34,901 bases of DNA from VGJV01 sp964646415 (GCA_964646415.1 CAZYEL010000012.1:1-34901); one strand, 5' to 3'. Shown: positions 14,109 through 22,696, counted from the stretch's first letter. Notes: generated by a model from the sequence alone, not told the origin. A program made the numbers and translations.

Positions 14109-15533
14109 ATGAGGTATCTTCGTCCAAAGGTTTTGCAGGACATAGGTCCCAAGCAGCAAGGGCGGGCGTTCGCACGCCTTGCGCATCATGTGGACCTGCG
14201 TCCCAGAAGCCGCTGGGAGAAAATTCGCCTTGGGAAACCCGTGCGCCTTGCGCTTACGGTTTTTGCGGTTGTGTGGTTTCTTTTCGGCACGGCGATTGCG
14301 CCGACTACTCCCATGCATGTTGCCGCCGCGGTTGACGAGGAAGAGCGCAAGGTATTGGAGGCTCAGCTTCAGGAGCTTGAGGGTCAGATTGACCAGTATG
14401 AGGAGCAGATTGTGGGGTATCAAAAGCAGGGAGGAACGCTCAAAAACGAGATCGCGACCTTAAACAGCAAAATCGCGAAGTTGAATCTCCAGATTCAGGC
14501 AATCACGCTTACGCTCCGGCAGCTTGACCAGAAGATCACCGACACGAAATTCCAGATTAAATCCACGGAGTCAAGCTTAGAGAGCCGTCGGGACGCTTTA
14601 GGCGCTCTTGTGCGTAATCTCCATACTGCGGAGGGAGAAAGTCTGCTCGCCGTGTTTTTGAAAAATCCGCGCCTCTCCGATTTTTTTGCCGACTTGAACG
14701 GCGTGCTCGTGCTTCAGAACAGTATGCGTATCGCGATTGAACAGATGACGGATCTTCGCAGCCAGCTTGCTGACCAGCAAGACCAGCTCCTCGTGGCCCG
14801 CGCCGACGCGCAAACCGCAAACGCGTACCAGGCAGCCCAAAAAAGGGCGGTGGATAACGCGAAGAAAGAGAAGGGGCAGCTTCTTGCGGTGACGAAGGGG
14901 CAGGAATCAAAATACCAAACGCTCTTGAAACAGACGAAGGAAGACGCGGCGAAAATCCGGAGCCGCATCTTCCAGCTCCTCGGAGGCGGCGAGTTGAGTT
15001 TTGAGGAGGCATACCAGTACGCGAAGCTTGCCTCGGGTGCAACGGGGGTGAGTCCGGCGCTTATTCTCGCCGTGCTTGACCGGGAATCCGCGCTGGGTCA
15101 GAACGTGGGGAGATGCACGTATGCCACCGCGATGAGTCCTTCAAACCGCCCGATATTTCTTCGTATCACCGAAGAGCTCGGGTTGAATCCTGATGTGATG
15201 ACGGTGTCGTGCCCGAACCGCGACGGTGCGTACGGGGGAGCGATGGGGCCGGCGCAGTTTATACCTTCGACATGGAATTTGTACAAAAACCAGGTTGCGA
15301 AAGTCACCGGCCACTCGCCGGCGTCGCCGTGGAACAGCGCGGATGCGTTCGTGGCGACTGCGCTCTACCTTAAAGATGCGGGCGGCGCCACCAGTTCGGT
15401 ATCGGCGCAGCGGACTGCGGCGGCGCGGTACTACGGCGGAAGCAACTGGCGGCGGTATTTGTGGACGTACGGCGAAGCGGTGGTGAGCCGCGCTCAGCAG
15501 TTCGCGGAAGACATCACGGCGATCACGAGTTGA
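14109..15533 (+). CDS. Coiled-coil lytic transglycosylase (cell-wall hydrolase)
   Basis: 474 residues. An N-terminal membrane segment (LALTVFAVVWFLFGTAIA, about 57-75) serves as signal or anchor. A long coiled coil follows (about 85-290; LEAQLQELEGQIDQYEEQIV), like the regulatory arm of EnvC/CwlO-type hydrolases. The C-terminal domain is lysozyme-like: ILAVLDRESALGQNVG with the likely catalytic Glu, then DGAYGGAMGPAQFIPSTW, the signature of soluble lytic transglycosylases. It would cleave peptidoglycan glycan strands outside the membrane during division or growth. The coiled coil suggests control by an FtsEX-like partner (inference). Start 14109 is chosen over an upstream TTG. Confidence 0.85.
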   Translation: MRYLRPKVLQDIGPKQQGRAFARLAHHVDLRPRSRWEKIRLGKPVRLALTVFAVVWFLFGTAIAPTTPMHVAAAVDEEERKVLEAQLQELEGQIDQYEEQIVGYQKQGGTLKNEIATLNSKIAKLNLQIQAITLTLRQLDQKITDTKFQIKSTESSLESRRDALGALVRNLHTAEGESLLAVFLKNPRLSDFFADLNGVLVLQNSMRIAIEQMTDLRSQLADQQDQLLVARADAQTANAYQAAQKRAVDNAKKEKGQLLAVTKGQESKYQTLLKQTKEDAAKIRSRIFQLLGGGELSFEEAYQYAKLASGATGVSPALILAVLDRESALGQNVGRCTYATAMSPSNRPIFLRITEELGLNPDVMTVSCPNRDGAYGGAMGPAQFIPSTWNLYKNQVAKVTGHSPASPWNSADAFVATALYLKDAGGATSSVSAQRTAAARYYGGSNWRRYLWTYGEAVVSRAQQFAEDITAITS

Positions 15534-15549
15534 AAAGAAGAGCTTCTCG

Positions 15550-15615
15550 CTTTAAGCTTTAAGACGAAGCCGGAGAATTCCGACTCGCTTAAAGCTAAAA
15601 CCTTAAACCTTAAAG
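15550..15615 (+). repeat. Facing pair of 7-nt arrays
   Basis: CTTTAAG twice (15550-15563), then, 24 nt later, CTTAAAG, CTAAAAC, CTTAAAC, CTTAAAG (15588-15615). CTTAAAG is the reverse complement of CTTTAAG, so the halves can pair. Confidence 0.75.
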
Positions 15616-15626
15616 CTACCTTTTCA

Positions 15627-15663
15627 TTGACAGCGCGTTGTTTGTGCCGCATATTTTATCTAT
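15627..15663 (+). promoter_or_regulatory. Promoter of M16 peptidase gene (leaderless)
   Basis: A perfect -35 TTGACA (15627-15632) with -10 candidates CATATT (15650-15655, 17-nt spacer) or TATTTT (15652-15657). ATG 15664 lies 6-8 nt after the -10 box. Confidence 0.65.
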
Positions 15664-16953
15664 ATGGCAGTCGTTGTTCCAAAAAAAATTATCCTCCCGA
15701 ACGGCATCCGGTGCATCTTAGTGCCTCAAGAGCAGAGCGTGGCGGCGTCGGTTCTTATTCTTGTCGAAGCGGGTTCGGAGTACGAATCAAAGCGCGTGAA
15801 CGGCATCTCGCATTTTTTGGAGCATCTTGTTTTCAAGGGAACCACAAAGCGCCCGCAGGTCGGGAAGATTGCGGAGGAGCTTGATGCCTTGGGCGCCGAA
15901 TATAATGCGTTTACCGGGCAGGAGTATACGGGATATTGGGCGAAGGCGGAACACCGCAAGCTGGCGCATATCTTCGAACTGATTTCCGATTTATATCTCA
16001 ACCCCATTTTCAATCCGGAGGAAATAGAAAAAGAACGGGGAGTGATTATCGAAGAGATCAACATGTACGAAGATACGCCCATGCGTCGCGCGCAGGAGCT
16101 TTTCGGGAGAGCGCTCTATGGCGACCAGCCGGCGGGGTGGGATATCGCGGGGGAAAAGGAAACTGTCCGGAGAATCACGCGGGAAGAGGTTATCCGCTAC
16201 CGTGCCGCGCATTATGTGCCCGGTGCTACGGTGGTTGTCGTGGCGGGGAATTTCGATACGGTGAAAGTTGCCGGAGAGATTCGGAAAACGTTCGGCGTAC
16301 TCTCGCGCGCGCCCAAAAAGAAGAAGCCCCGGACGCGGACAGGGAAACCGGCGATGCGCGTGCTTACGAAATTCAAAAAATCCGACCAGACGCATCTGGT
16401 ACTCGGCGTGCCCGCGTACACCGTTTTCGACAAGAGGCGGTATGCCCTTGAAGTGCTTGCAAATGTGATAGGAGGGGGGATGAGTTCGCGGCTGTTCCGG
16501 AAGATACGCGAGGAATTAGGTGCCGCTTATTATGTGCGTGCGGGCGCGGATTTGTCCGCGGACCACGGGCATTTTGCGGTTTCCGTGGGCGCCGACCATG
16601 CGAAAGTGCCCACGGTGGTGAAGGCAATCCTTGCTGAACTGGTACGGCTGCAAAAGGAGCCCGTCGGTGCGAAGGAACTTTTGAAGGCGAAGGACCATCT
16701 TATCGGCGGTTTGTTCCTTGGTGTCGAAACGTCCGACGAGCTGGCAAGCTTTTACGGGGGGCAGGAAATCATTACCCGCAAGCTTGAGCGGCCCGAAGCC
16801 GTTGCCCGCCAGGTTGCGAAAGTGAGTGCGGATGATATCCGGCGCGTGGCCCGGGAACTTTTTAAGAATTCAATGATTTCGCTCTCGGCAATAGGGCCGT
16901 ACCGCACCGGAGCCGTCTTCTCGAAACTTTTACGCCTTCCGCCCGTTATATAA
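15664..16953 (+). CDS. M16-family zinc metallopeptidase
   Basis: 429 residues, the size of single bacterial M16B subunits. The inverted zinc motif HFLEH lies in GISHFLEHLVFKGTT, and the third ligand Glu is in VIIEEINMYEDTP about 80 residues later. The second half (HLVLGVPAYTVFDKRRYALE, IGGGMSSRLFRKIREELGAAY) is the structural repeat that closes the chamber, with the Arg/Tyr residues used in substrate binding. It degrades short peptides, probably in the cytoplasm as no signal peptide is seen. It stands alone with its own promoter. Confidence 0.93.
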   Translation: MAVVVPKKIILPNGIRCILVPQEQSVAASVLILVEAGSEYESKRVNGISHFLEHLVFKGTTKRPQVGKIAEELDALGAEYNAFTGQEYTGYWAKAEHRKLAHIFELISDLYLNPIFNPEEIEKERGVIIEEINMYEDTPMRRAQELFGRALYGDQPAGWDIAGEKETVRRITREEVIRYRAAHYVPGATVVVVAGNFDTVKVAGEIRKTFGVLSRAPKKKKPRTRTGKPAMRVLTKFKKSDQTHLVLGVPAYTVFDKRRYALEVLANVIGGGMSSRLFRKIREELGAAYYVRAGADLSADHGHFAVSVGADHAKVPTVVKAILAELVRLQKEPVGAKELLKAKDHLIGGLFLGVETSDELASFYGGQEIITRKLERPEAVARQVAKVSADDIRRVARELFKNSMISLSAIGPYRTGAVFSKLLRLPPVI

Positions 16954-16990
16954 TTATCTATTCAGTCACACTACAACTGCAGTTCCGGAC

Positions 16991-18010
16991 ATGGAAAAGA
17001 GAATAATCGAGGTATCGTGGGTAAGTCTTTGGCGAATCCTCGTTTTCGCTCTCTTTGTGGCGGCACTCTACATCGGTCGGGAGGTTGTTCTCGGCCTTTT
17101 CCTTGCGTTGGTTATCTCTTCCGGCCTTGAGGTTGCGGTAAGCTTTCTTGAGCAGAAAGGGCTGCCGAGAACGTTCGGAGTCATTCTGATTTTCTTGATT
17201 TGCCTTCTCCTGCTTTCGCTTCTTGTCTACACGGTGATTCCCTTTGCGATTGTGGACTTGAACAGCATGTTCGCAAATCTCGGGAAGACCGCCTCAAACT
17301 CATGGTGGGGGTCGGTCATCACTCCCGAAACTTCGCAATCTTTGAGCGACCTCGCAAGCCGGTTTTCCCAGATGCTTTTCTCGGGAGACGTGTCGCCGCT
17401 CGCCATATTTTCCCGCGCGTTGGGCGGCGTTGCCCTGGGAATTGCGATTTTGGTGAGTTCATTCTACTTGAGCTTGAGCAAAGACGGAGTTGAACGCTTC
17501 ATTAAAGTGGTGCTCCCGCCCGATTACGAAAGTACCGTGCTCCGCATTTACCAGCGCTCGCGGCGGAAAATCGGCTATTGGTTCCGTACGCAGATTTTCC
17601 TCTCGGCGCTCATGGCGGTCCTTGTGTGGAGCGCGCTCCTGTTCCTCGGTGTCCGGCATGCTTTTTTGATAGGCGTGCTCGCCGGGCTTTTCGAACTGGT
17701 GCCGTTTGCGGGGCCGATTATTGCCGGGGCGATTGCAGTGCTCTCGGCATTCATCACATCCCCCTCCCTCGCCTTTTACACGCTTCTTGTGTTTATTGTG
17801 CTGCATCAGTTTGAGTCGCATGTATTGGTGCCGCTCGTGACGAACAAAGTGGTGGGGCTTCATCCTGTAATCGTGATTGCCGCAATATTGATTGGTGCCG
17901 AGGTGGCGGGTTTTTGGGGAGTGCTCATCGCCGTACCGGCCGCCGCGGTATTCCAGGAGGTAGTGGAAGACTGGTCGCTGTCGCGACGGGGAAAATCGGA
18001 GGCTGCTTAG
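16991..18010 (+). CDS. AI-2E family membrane permease (PerM/YdiK-like)
   Basis: 339 residues with about seven transmembrane segments: two at the N-terminus (ILVFALFVAALYIG, VVLGLFLALVISSGLEVAV), one after KGLPRTFGVILIFLICLLLL, a soluble middle region, and the conserved C-terminal block GLFELVPFAGPIIAGAIAV followed by LHPVIVIAAILIGAEVAGFWG. These are the family hallmarks. Members are proposed exporters or Na+/H+ antiporters; the AI-2 name comes from one E. coli protein, and the substrate here is unknown. TATAAT overlaps the end of the preceding gene at 16948-16953, leaving a leader of about 30 nt. Confidence 0.9.
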   Translation: MEKRIIEVSWVSLWRILVFALFVAALYIGREVVLGLFLALVISSGLEVAVSFLEQKGLPRTFGVILIFLICLLLLSLLVYTVIPFAIVDLNSMFANLGKTASNSWWGSVITPETSQSLSDLASRFSQMLFSGDVSPLAIFSRALGGVALGIAILVSSFYLSLSKDGVERFIKVVLPPDYESTVLRIYQRSRRKIGYWFRTQIFLSALMAVLVWSALLFLGVRHAFLIGVLAGLFELVPFAGPIIAGAIAVLSAFITSPSLAFYTLLVFIVLHQFESHVLVPLVTNKVVGLHPVIVIAAILIGAEVAGFWGVLIAVPAAAVFQEVVEDWSLSRRGKSEAA

Positions 18011-18045
18011 CTTTTGCCTTTTCCCGTGTACATCGTTGCGAGGAG

Positions 18046-18082
18046 TTGGTTATTGGGCGTTTTTTGAGGTATATTTTCCTTT
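18046..18082 (+). promoter_or_regulatory. Promoter of metG (leaderless)
   Basis: TTGGTT (18046-18051), 18-nt spacer, TATATT (18070-18075), then 7 nt to the GTG start. No Shine-Dalgarno. Confidence 0.6.
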
Positions 18083-19585
18083 GTGAACAGCAAAAAATTC
18101 TATATCACGACCACGTTGCCGTATGTGAACGCGGCGCCGCACATCGGTTTTGCGTTGGAATTGGCGCAGGCGGATGTTATTGCACGGCATGAGGCCTCCC
18201 TTCGCAAGGAAGTTTTTTTCAACACCGGCACCGATGAGCATGGAGTAAAGATCTACCGCAAGGCGCAGGAAGAGGGGAAAACGCCCCAGGCGTTTGTGGA
18301 TGAGAATGCGGGAAAGTTCCGTGCGTTGGCGGACGCATTGGGAGTGAACTATACCAACTTCATTCGCACCACGGATGCCGCGCATAAAGCGGCCACCGCG
18401 GAGTTTTGGAAGCGCTGTGCCGCGAACATGGGGGAAGACGGGAAGCCGGACATTTATAAGGCGAAGTACAGCCTGAAGTATTGCGTGGGGTGCGAGCTTG
18501 AAAAGACCGATTCCGACCTCAAAGACGGGCGTTGCCCCGTACATCCCGGTCTCACGATAGAAGAGCGAGAGGAGGAGAATTATTTTTTTCGGTTTTCGCG
18601 GTATCAAAAGCAGCTTCTGGAACTCTATGACCGCCAGCCGGATTTTGTGGTTCCCGGGCATCGCCTTGCGGAGATTCGGAACTTCGTCGGGGCGGGACTT
18701 CACGATTTCAGCATCTCGCGGCTGACGGAAAAGATGCCGTGGGGGATTCCGGTTCCGGGCGATGAAACGCATGTGATGTATGTGTGGTTTGACGCGCTCG
18801 TGAACTACATCACCGCGCCTGGTTGGCCCAAGGATGAGGAAAATTTCCATGCGTTTTGGGGTACGCAAGATGCGCCGAATGCGCTCCAGATTGCGGGGAA
18901 GGATAACCTCCGCCAGCAGTCCGCAATGTGGCAGGCGATGCTCATGTCGGCAAGGCTCCCGTCGTCGCGCCAGATTCTTATTCACGGGTTCGTATTGAGC
19001 GGGGGCGAGAAGATGTCAAAATCGTCGGGGAACGTGATTGACCCGATGGCGCTCGTGCAACGGTATGGCGCGGATGCGGTGCGGTATTACTTGCTGCGCG
19101 AGATTCCCACAACGGAAGACGGGGATTGGAGCGATGCAAGATTCAAAGAGCGGTATAATGCCGACCTTGCGAACGGACTCGGGAACTTCGTGGCGCGCGT
19201 GCTCGCGCTCGCCGCGCGGGAGAAGAAGATTGTGCGTTCCCATGATGTGCCGAAGGAAGTGTCCGCGCGCATCCAGGAAGTCCGGAAAGAAGTGGCGGCA
19301 AAGATTGGCGAATTCCGCCTGCATGAAGCGCTCGCGGCGCTTTGGAATCTGATTGCGTTTGGCGATGCATACGCCAACGCGAAGGAGCCGTGGAAAATCG
19401 ATGATGCGGATATCCGCGCGGAGGTGATTTTTACGCTTCTCTCGATGGTGAGCGAAGTGGAAAAGATGCTCGCGCCATTCCTTCCGGAAACTGCGGGAAA
19501 AATTTCCGCTTCAATCGCGCGGGACGGGGACACGGATACGGTAAAAATAAACCGGGGTCCCGCATTATTCCCTCGCTTGGAATAA
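18083..19585 (+). CDS. metG: Methionyl-tRNA synthetase
   Basis: 500 residues. It charges tRNA-Met. The class I signatures are clear: YVNAAPHIGFALELAQADV with the HIGH motif as HIGF (about residue 20), NTGTDEHG, and the KMSKS loop GEKMSKSSGNVID (about residue 310). One zinc knuckle is visible near residues 133-155 (YCVGCE, then CPVHPG). The C-terminal anticodon-binding helices are present, but the EMAP-like dimerisation domain of longer enzymes is absent. The start is GTG, placed by the N-terminal homology and the -10 box 7 nt upstream. tatD follows after 4 nt, so the two form an operon. Confidence 0.96.
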   Translation: MNSKKFYITTTLPYVNAAPHIGFALELAQADVIARHEASLRKEVFFNTGTDEHGVKIYRKAQEEGKTPQAFVDENAGKFRALADALGVNYTNFIRTTDAAHKAATAEFWKRCAANMGEDGKPDIYKAKYSLKYCVGCELEKTDSDLKDGRCPVHPGLTIEEREEENYFFRFSRYQKQLLELYDRQPDFVVPGHRLAEIRNFVGAGLHDFSISRLTEKMPWGIPVPGDETHVMYVWFDALVNYITAPGWPKDEENFHAFWGTQDAPNALQIAGKDNLRQQSAMWQAMLMSARLPSSRQILIHGFVLSGGEKMSKSSGNVIDPMALVQRYGADAVRYYLLREIPTTEDGDWSDARFKERYNADLANGLGNFVARVLALAAREKKIVRSHDVPKEVSARIQEVRKEVAAKIGEFRLHEALAALWNLIAFGDAYANAKEPWKIDDADIRAEVIFTLLSMVSEVEKMLAPFLPETAGKISASIARDGDTDTVKINRGPALFPRLE

Positions 19586-19589
19586 TCCG

Positions 19590-20492
19590 ATGAGGTTTTT
19601 TGACGCTCATACGCACGTAAATCTTGCTGCGTTCAGCAAAGATGGAGATGAAGTTGTCGTCCGCGCCCTTGCGGCAGGAGTGTGGCTTGTGAACGTGGGT
19701 ACGCAAAAAGACACTTCGCGGCGCGCGGTGGAAATCGCAAAAGAATATAAGGAAGGGGTGTATGCCGCAGTGGGAATCCACCCCGTGCATACGTCAAAAT
19801 CGCATCACGACGAAGACGAACTGGGCGGGGGAGAAGCCGCTAAAGCGTTCACGAGCCGCGGCGAGGAGTTTCATCATGACTATTATCTTGAGCTTGCCCG
19901 TGACCCGAAGGTCGTGGCGATAGGGGAATGCGGGCTGGACTATTACAGATTAGTGATAGGCGACATGGAACAAGCGACAAGGGAGAAACAAAAGGAGGTG
20001 TTCGTTCGACATATTGAGTTGGCGCACGAAGTAGGGAAGCCGCTCATGATTCACTGCCGCTCGGCATTCCCCGATTTGATTGATGTTCTTGCCGCTTGCC
20101 GCTTGTCGCTTGTCACCGGCAATCCAGGCGTAGTCCATTTCTTCTCCGGCACGCTTAAAGATGCGCAAAAGCTTCTCGAAATGGGGTTCGCATTCACGTT
20201 CGGCGGGGCCATCACATTTCCTCCGCGGCAACGAAGCCCCGTGGCCGCAGGCGGCTCTACGGGAAGGAAGTCGGAAGGGGACTACGACGCGATAATCAAG
20301 ATGCTCCCGCTCGAGCGCATTCTTTCCGAAACCGATGCGCCCTATGTCGCGCCGCCGCCGTATCGCGGCAAGCGCAATGAGCCCGCGTATGTGGTAGAGG
20401 TGGTGAAGAAGCTCGCCGAGCTTAAAGGGGTTTCGGTTGAGGAGATGGCAGCGCAGACATTCTCAAACGCGAAGCGAGTTTTCGGGATTTAG
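19590..20492 (+). CDS. tatD: TatD-family metal-dependent hydrolase/DNase
   Basis: 300 residues, a TIM-barrel amidohydrolase. Metal ligands are seen in order: FDAHTHVN, GIHPVH, Glu in AIGECGLDYY, His in MIHCRSAF, HFFSG, and Asp in SETDAPYV. Family members are 3'-5' exonucleases on DNA; other substrates are possible. It is longer than typical (about 260) because of lineage-specific inserts: a loop after GIHPVH; DMEQATREK and ACRLSLVTG, both encoded by 7-nt arrays facing each other (19960-20116); and RQRSPVAAGGSTGRK near 20226-20270, encoded by a GGCCGCAGGCGGC-type palindrome. All inserts keep the frame and spare the ligands. It is co-transcribed with metG. Confidence 0.92.
   Translation: MRFFDAHTHVNLAAFSKDGDEVVVRALAAGVWLVNVGTQKDTSRRAVEIAKEYKEGVYAAVGIHPVHTSKSHHDEDELGGGEAAKAFTSRGEEFHHDYYLELARDPKVVAIGECGLDYYRLVIGDMEQATREKQKEVFVRHIELAHEVGKPLMIHCRSAFPDLIDVLAACRLSLVTGNPGVVHFFSGTLKDAQKLLEMGFAFTFGGAITFPPRQRSPVAAGGSTGRKSEGDYDAIIKMLPLERILSETDAPYVAPPPYRGKRNEPAYVVEVVKKLAELKGVSVEEMAAQTFSNAKRVFGI
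19960..20116 (+). repeat. Facing 7-nt arrays inside tatD
   Basis: Left array: GCGACAT, GGAACAA, GCGACAA (19960-19980). Right array, read on the minus strand: GTGACAA, GCGACAA, GCGGCAA, GCGGCAA (20116-20089). They are 108 nt apart in opposite orientation and could pair in the mRNA. The same heptamers occur in leuS. Confidence 0.8.
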
Positions 20493-20522
20493 CAAATTAC
20501 AAGCGACCGCTTGTAATTTGCT
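20491..20522. terminator. Perfect hairpin between convergent tatD and M24 genes
   Basis: AGCAAATTACAAGC (20491-20504), 4-nt loop GACC, and the exact reverse complement (20509-20522). It starts inside the tatD stop codon. No T-run follows on either strand, so it may be a bidirectional terminator or an mRNA-end stabiliser. Its core ACAAGCGAC echoes the 7-nt arrays. Confidence 0.55.
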
Positions 20523-20538
20523 AAATTAGCATTAAGTA

Positions 20539-21285
20539 TCAAATTCGCACGATTCGTTTCTGGGGCAAAGTGGTTACGATGACTTTGTTTTGGGAGGTGA
20601 TATAAAAATTAATCTCGCTCCGGATGCCGAATTTGCTCTTGAGATAGATGCCGGGTTCGATGGTGTAGCCCACGTTACGCTCGAGCGGGCGGCGGAATTT
20701 CCGGGAGAGATTCATGCCCTTCCCGTGCGGTGAGGTGAAGCCGATGCAGTGGCCGGTATTGTGGAGAAACTTTTTCCCGTATCCGGCTTTTGCGATAATG
20801 CCTCGCGCAATGCCATCCATCTCCGCGCCGGTGGGCATTTCGCCCTGCGTGAGTTTGCGCCGGAGGTGCGTGAGGCACGCGTCGCGGGCTTTGCGCACGA
20901 TGCCGAATACTTTTTGAATTTGGCGTGGCACTTTCCCGCCGTAGTAGGCAATCCAAGTGATGTCTGCGTAAGGGGAGCGCGGTTTTTTTAGTCTTCCCCA
21001 CGTATCGAGAAGCACGAGTGTGTTGGGCGTGAGACGCGCAGAGCCGCGCTTTGAAGGAAAATAGTGGGGGATTGCCGCATGGGCGTTGAACCCCACAATT
21101 TGCGTGTGGAAGGGTTTCTCTGCAGCGAGATTATTCCGTTTGAATTCGCCTTGGACGAATTGTTCCACTTTATACTCGCTCGCGCGCGGATGTGCGGCGA
21201 GGTATGCAAACGCGCGGTCTTTGATTGCGGTGAGGCGCTTTGCGGCGGTTGCGTGCTTGCGGAGTTCTTCGGAGGTCCAGCGCAT
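20539..21285 (-). CDS. M24-family metallopeptidase (Xaa-Pro aminopeptidase-like)
   Basis: 248 residues corresponding to the pita-bread catalytic domain. All five metal ligands are visible: Asp in VLLDTWGR, Asp in YADITW, His in HNTGHCIGF, Glu in TIEPGIYL, and Glu in IRSEINFY. The order fits aminopeptidase P, prolidase and methionine aminopeptidase relatives. The N-terminal creatinase-like domain of full aminopeptidase P is missing, and the segment around the first ligand differs from methionine aminopeptidase, so an Xaa-Pro-type cytosolic peptidase is the best guess. It is the last gene of the three-gene minus-strand operon, 18 nt after the nucleotidyltransferase gene, with GAAGA just before the ATG. 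Confidence 0.88.
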   Translation of the reverse strand: MRWTSEELRKHATAAKRLTAIKDRAFAYLAAHPRASEYKVEQFVQGEFKRNNLAAEKPFHTQIVGFNAHAAIPHYFPSKRGSARLTPNTLVLLDTWGRLKKPRSPYADITWIAYYGGKVPRQIQKVFGIVRKARDACLTHLRRKLTQGEMPTGAEMDGIARGIIAKAGYGKKFLHNTGHCIGFTSPHGKGMNLSRKFRRPLERNVGYTIEPGIYLKSKFGIRSEINFYITSQNKVIVTTLPQKRIVRI

Positions 21286-21303
21286 CTTCTTTTTTCGCCG
21301 CAG

Positions 21304-22020
21304 TTACTTTATTAAGATAGTTTCGCCTTTTGTCTTGAAGACACGCACGATTTGAGGCTCGATGAATGCATTAAGGAAAGAGATGTTCGCAAACAAATCT
21401 TTTTCTTTGAATTTCATGCTCCGGCGCGCGCGGTGTGCAGCGGTGAGGAGCGCGCGATATTTCCCGAGTTTCAGTTTCTTTGCGTGTGCGTATATTTCCC
21501 GGTAACCCGCTGGAAACTCCTTTGTTTTGAGTATGACGAGGCATCGGGCGCCAAAGAAGCACGATTTCGAAAACTGCTCAGCGGCGCCCGCGTAGTCTTT
21601 ATGCCGGTAGGAGAGAACCGCGGCAAGGGCTTGCCCGATGTCAAACCGGATCCGCTGCACGAGGTCGAGTGCGGTGATCGGCGGGGGAACTATCCTTTCG
21701 ATTATTTTTCTCCCTGCGAGCGTTTTGCCGGAGCGCGCAAGCTCGCGGAGGTAGAGAGCTTTTTGGAAGGGCGTGTCAATTTCGCCGTGCTTGAACGTTT
21801 CATATTCAAAAGGATAGATGCGAAAACCTTTCGCGCGGATGCTCTTTTGGAGTATGTTTCTGCTTATATACTGTCGCCGCGACATGAGTACGCCTATTTC
21901 CACATCGCTCTGCGTGGTTGCTTCGCCGCGCGCGTACGAGCCGTAGAGGAATATGGAAATCGGCTTGGCAATTTTGAGAATTTTCGCCGTGACGCGTTGC
22001 ACCTCTCTTTCGCTGCTCAT
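21304..22020 (-). CDS. Nucleotidyltransferase-domain protein with helical C-terminus (MNT-HEPN-like)
   Basis: 238 residues. The N-terminal MNT-type nucleotidyltransferase core reads FLYGSYARGEATTQSDVEIG (about 24-43), the GSx10Dx(D/E) pattern, but with Glu where the second metal Asp usually stands. The rest is helical (about 110-215; FDIGQALAAVLSYRHKDYAG), resembling the HEPN domains that accompany MNT proteins, and contains REIYAH, an Rx4H pattern. MNT and HEPN are normally separate antitoxin and toxin chains; here both parts are in one protein, as in kanamycin-nucleotidyltransferase-like proteins. Activity is unknown. It overlaps the methyltransferase stop by 4 nt (ATGA), so translation is coupled. 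Confidence 0.72.
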   Translation of the reverse strand: MSSEREVQRVTAKILKIAKPISIFLYGSYARGEATTQSDVEIGVLMSRRQYISRNILQKSIRAKGFRIYPFEYETFKHGEIDTPFQKALYLRELARSGKTLAGRKIIERIVPPPITALDLVQRIRFDIGQALAAVLSYRHKDYAGAAEQFSKSCFFGARCLVILKTKEFPAGYREIYAHAKKLKLGKYRALLTAAHRARRSMKFKEKDLFANISFLNAFIEPQIVRVFKTKGETILIK

Positions 22021-22616
22021 TTTTGTAGAATTGCTTGCGCGACCGTATACGTTTTTCCTTGCCGCACTTTTTCATAATTTCCGAACACTTCCTGGAAATT
22101 GCGCTTTATGAATTCTTTGAGACCCGAAACGGTGACGAGATAGATGCGCCCGCCTTGATTGAGGTGCACCTTCGCATCGTGGAGGAGAATGGAGAGAAGT
22201 TCCCGCCCGCCCTGCGCCGGGGGATTTGAGAGAATCACGTCGAATTTTTGTTTTTCCGGCACGTGGCTCAAAAGGTTGCTTAAATATACCTTTGCATTTA
22301 AGAGGTTATTGAGCACCGCATTTTTTGCGGCGAATTCTACCGCAACGAAGTCTTTATCCACGAGATGTACGGTTCCCTGCGGGGCGAGTGCGGCGGCGGC
22401 AAGGCCAAGTGCGCCATAGCCGCATCCCACATCGAGTACGGCATCGGAGGGTTTTACTTCCATTTCCTCAATAAGAAGCCGCGACCCCTCATCAACCGCC
22501 GTGGGGCTGAAGAGTCCCCAGGTTGCGCGGAAAGTAAGCGCGTGTCCGCGAAATTCCGCAGGGAAAACGATATCGCGCTTGAGCGACTGGATTTTCTCGG
22601 GGGTTGGAGTGGGCAT
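22017..22616 (-). CDS. RsmC/RlmG-like class I SAM methyltransferase
   Basis: About 199 residues of a methyltransferase small domain. The SAM-binding loop is VLDVGCGYGALGLAAAAL, the acidic ribose-binding residue is in VHLVDKDFVAVEFA, and the catalytic motif IV is ILSNPPAQGG, the NPP type used for exocyclic N-methylation of guanine or adenine. It probably modifies rRNA; the duplicated N-terminal domain of RsmC is absent. The frame is open well upstream, but ATG 22616 (MPTPTPEK) is chosen because it follows a TATAAT by 6 nt and removes a cysteine-rich non-conserved N-terminus. It is the first gene of the operon with the nucleotidyltransferase and M24 peptidase. Confidence 0.87.
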   Translation of the reverse strand: MPTPTPEKIQSLKRDIVFPAEFRGHALTFRATWGLFSPTAVDEGSRLLIEEMEVKPSDAVLDVGCGYGALGLAAAALAPQGTVHLVDKDFVAVEFAAKNAVLNNLLNAKVYLSNLLSHVPEKQKFDVILSNPPAQGGRELLSILLHDAKVHLNQGGRIYLVTVSGLKEFIKRNFQEVFGNYEKVRQGKTYTVAQAILQK

Positions 22617-22628
22617 GTGCATATTATA
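22617..22628 (-). promoter_or_regulatory. -10 box of the methyltransferase operon (leaderless)
   Basis: On the minus strand TATAAT (22628-22623) is followed by 6 nt and ATG 22616. Confidence 0.6.
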
Positions 22629-22642
22629 CTGCATCAATATGG

Positions 22643-22676
22643 GGAAGTCGAACTTCCTGCAGGAAGTCCGACTTCC
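22643..22676. repeat. Double palindrome between divergent genes
   Basis: GGAAGTCGAACTTCC (22643-22657) and GGAAGTCCGACTTCC (22662-22676), each a 6-bp hairpin with a 3-nt loop, joined by TGCA. It lies between the divergent promoters and matches the layout at 9105 and the sequence at 29251. Confidence 0.8.
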
Positions 22677-22696
22677 GAACATTGGGAGTCCGCGTA

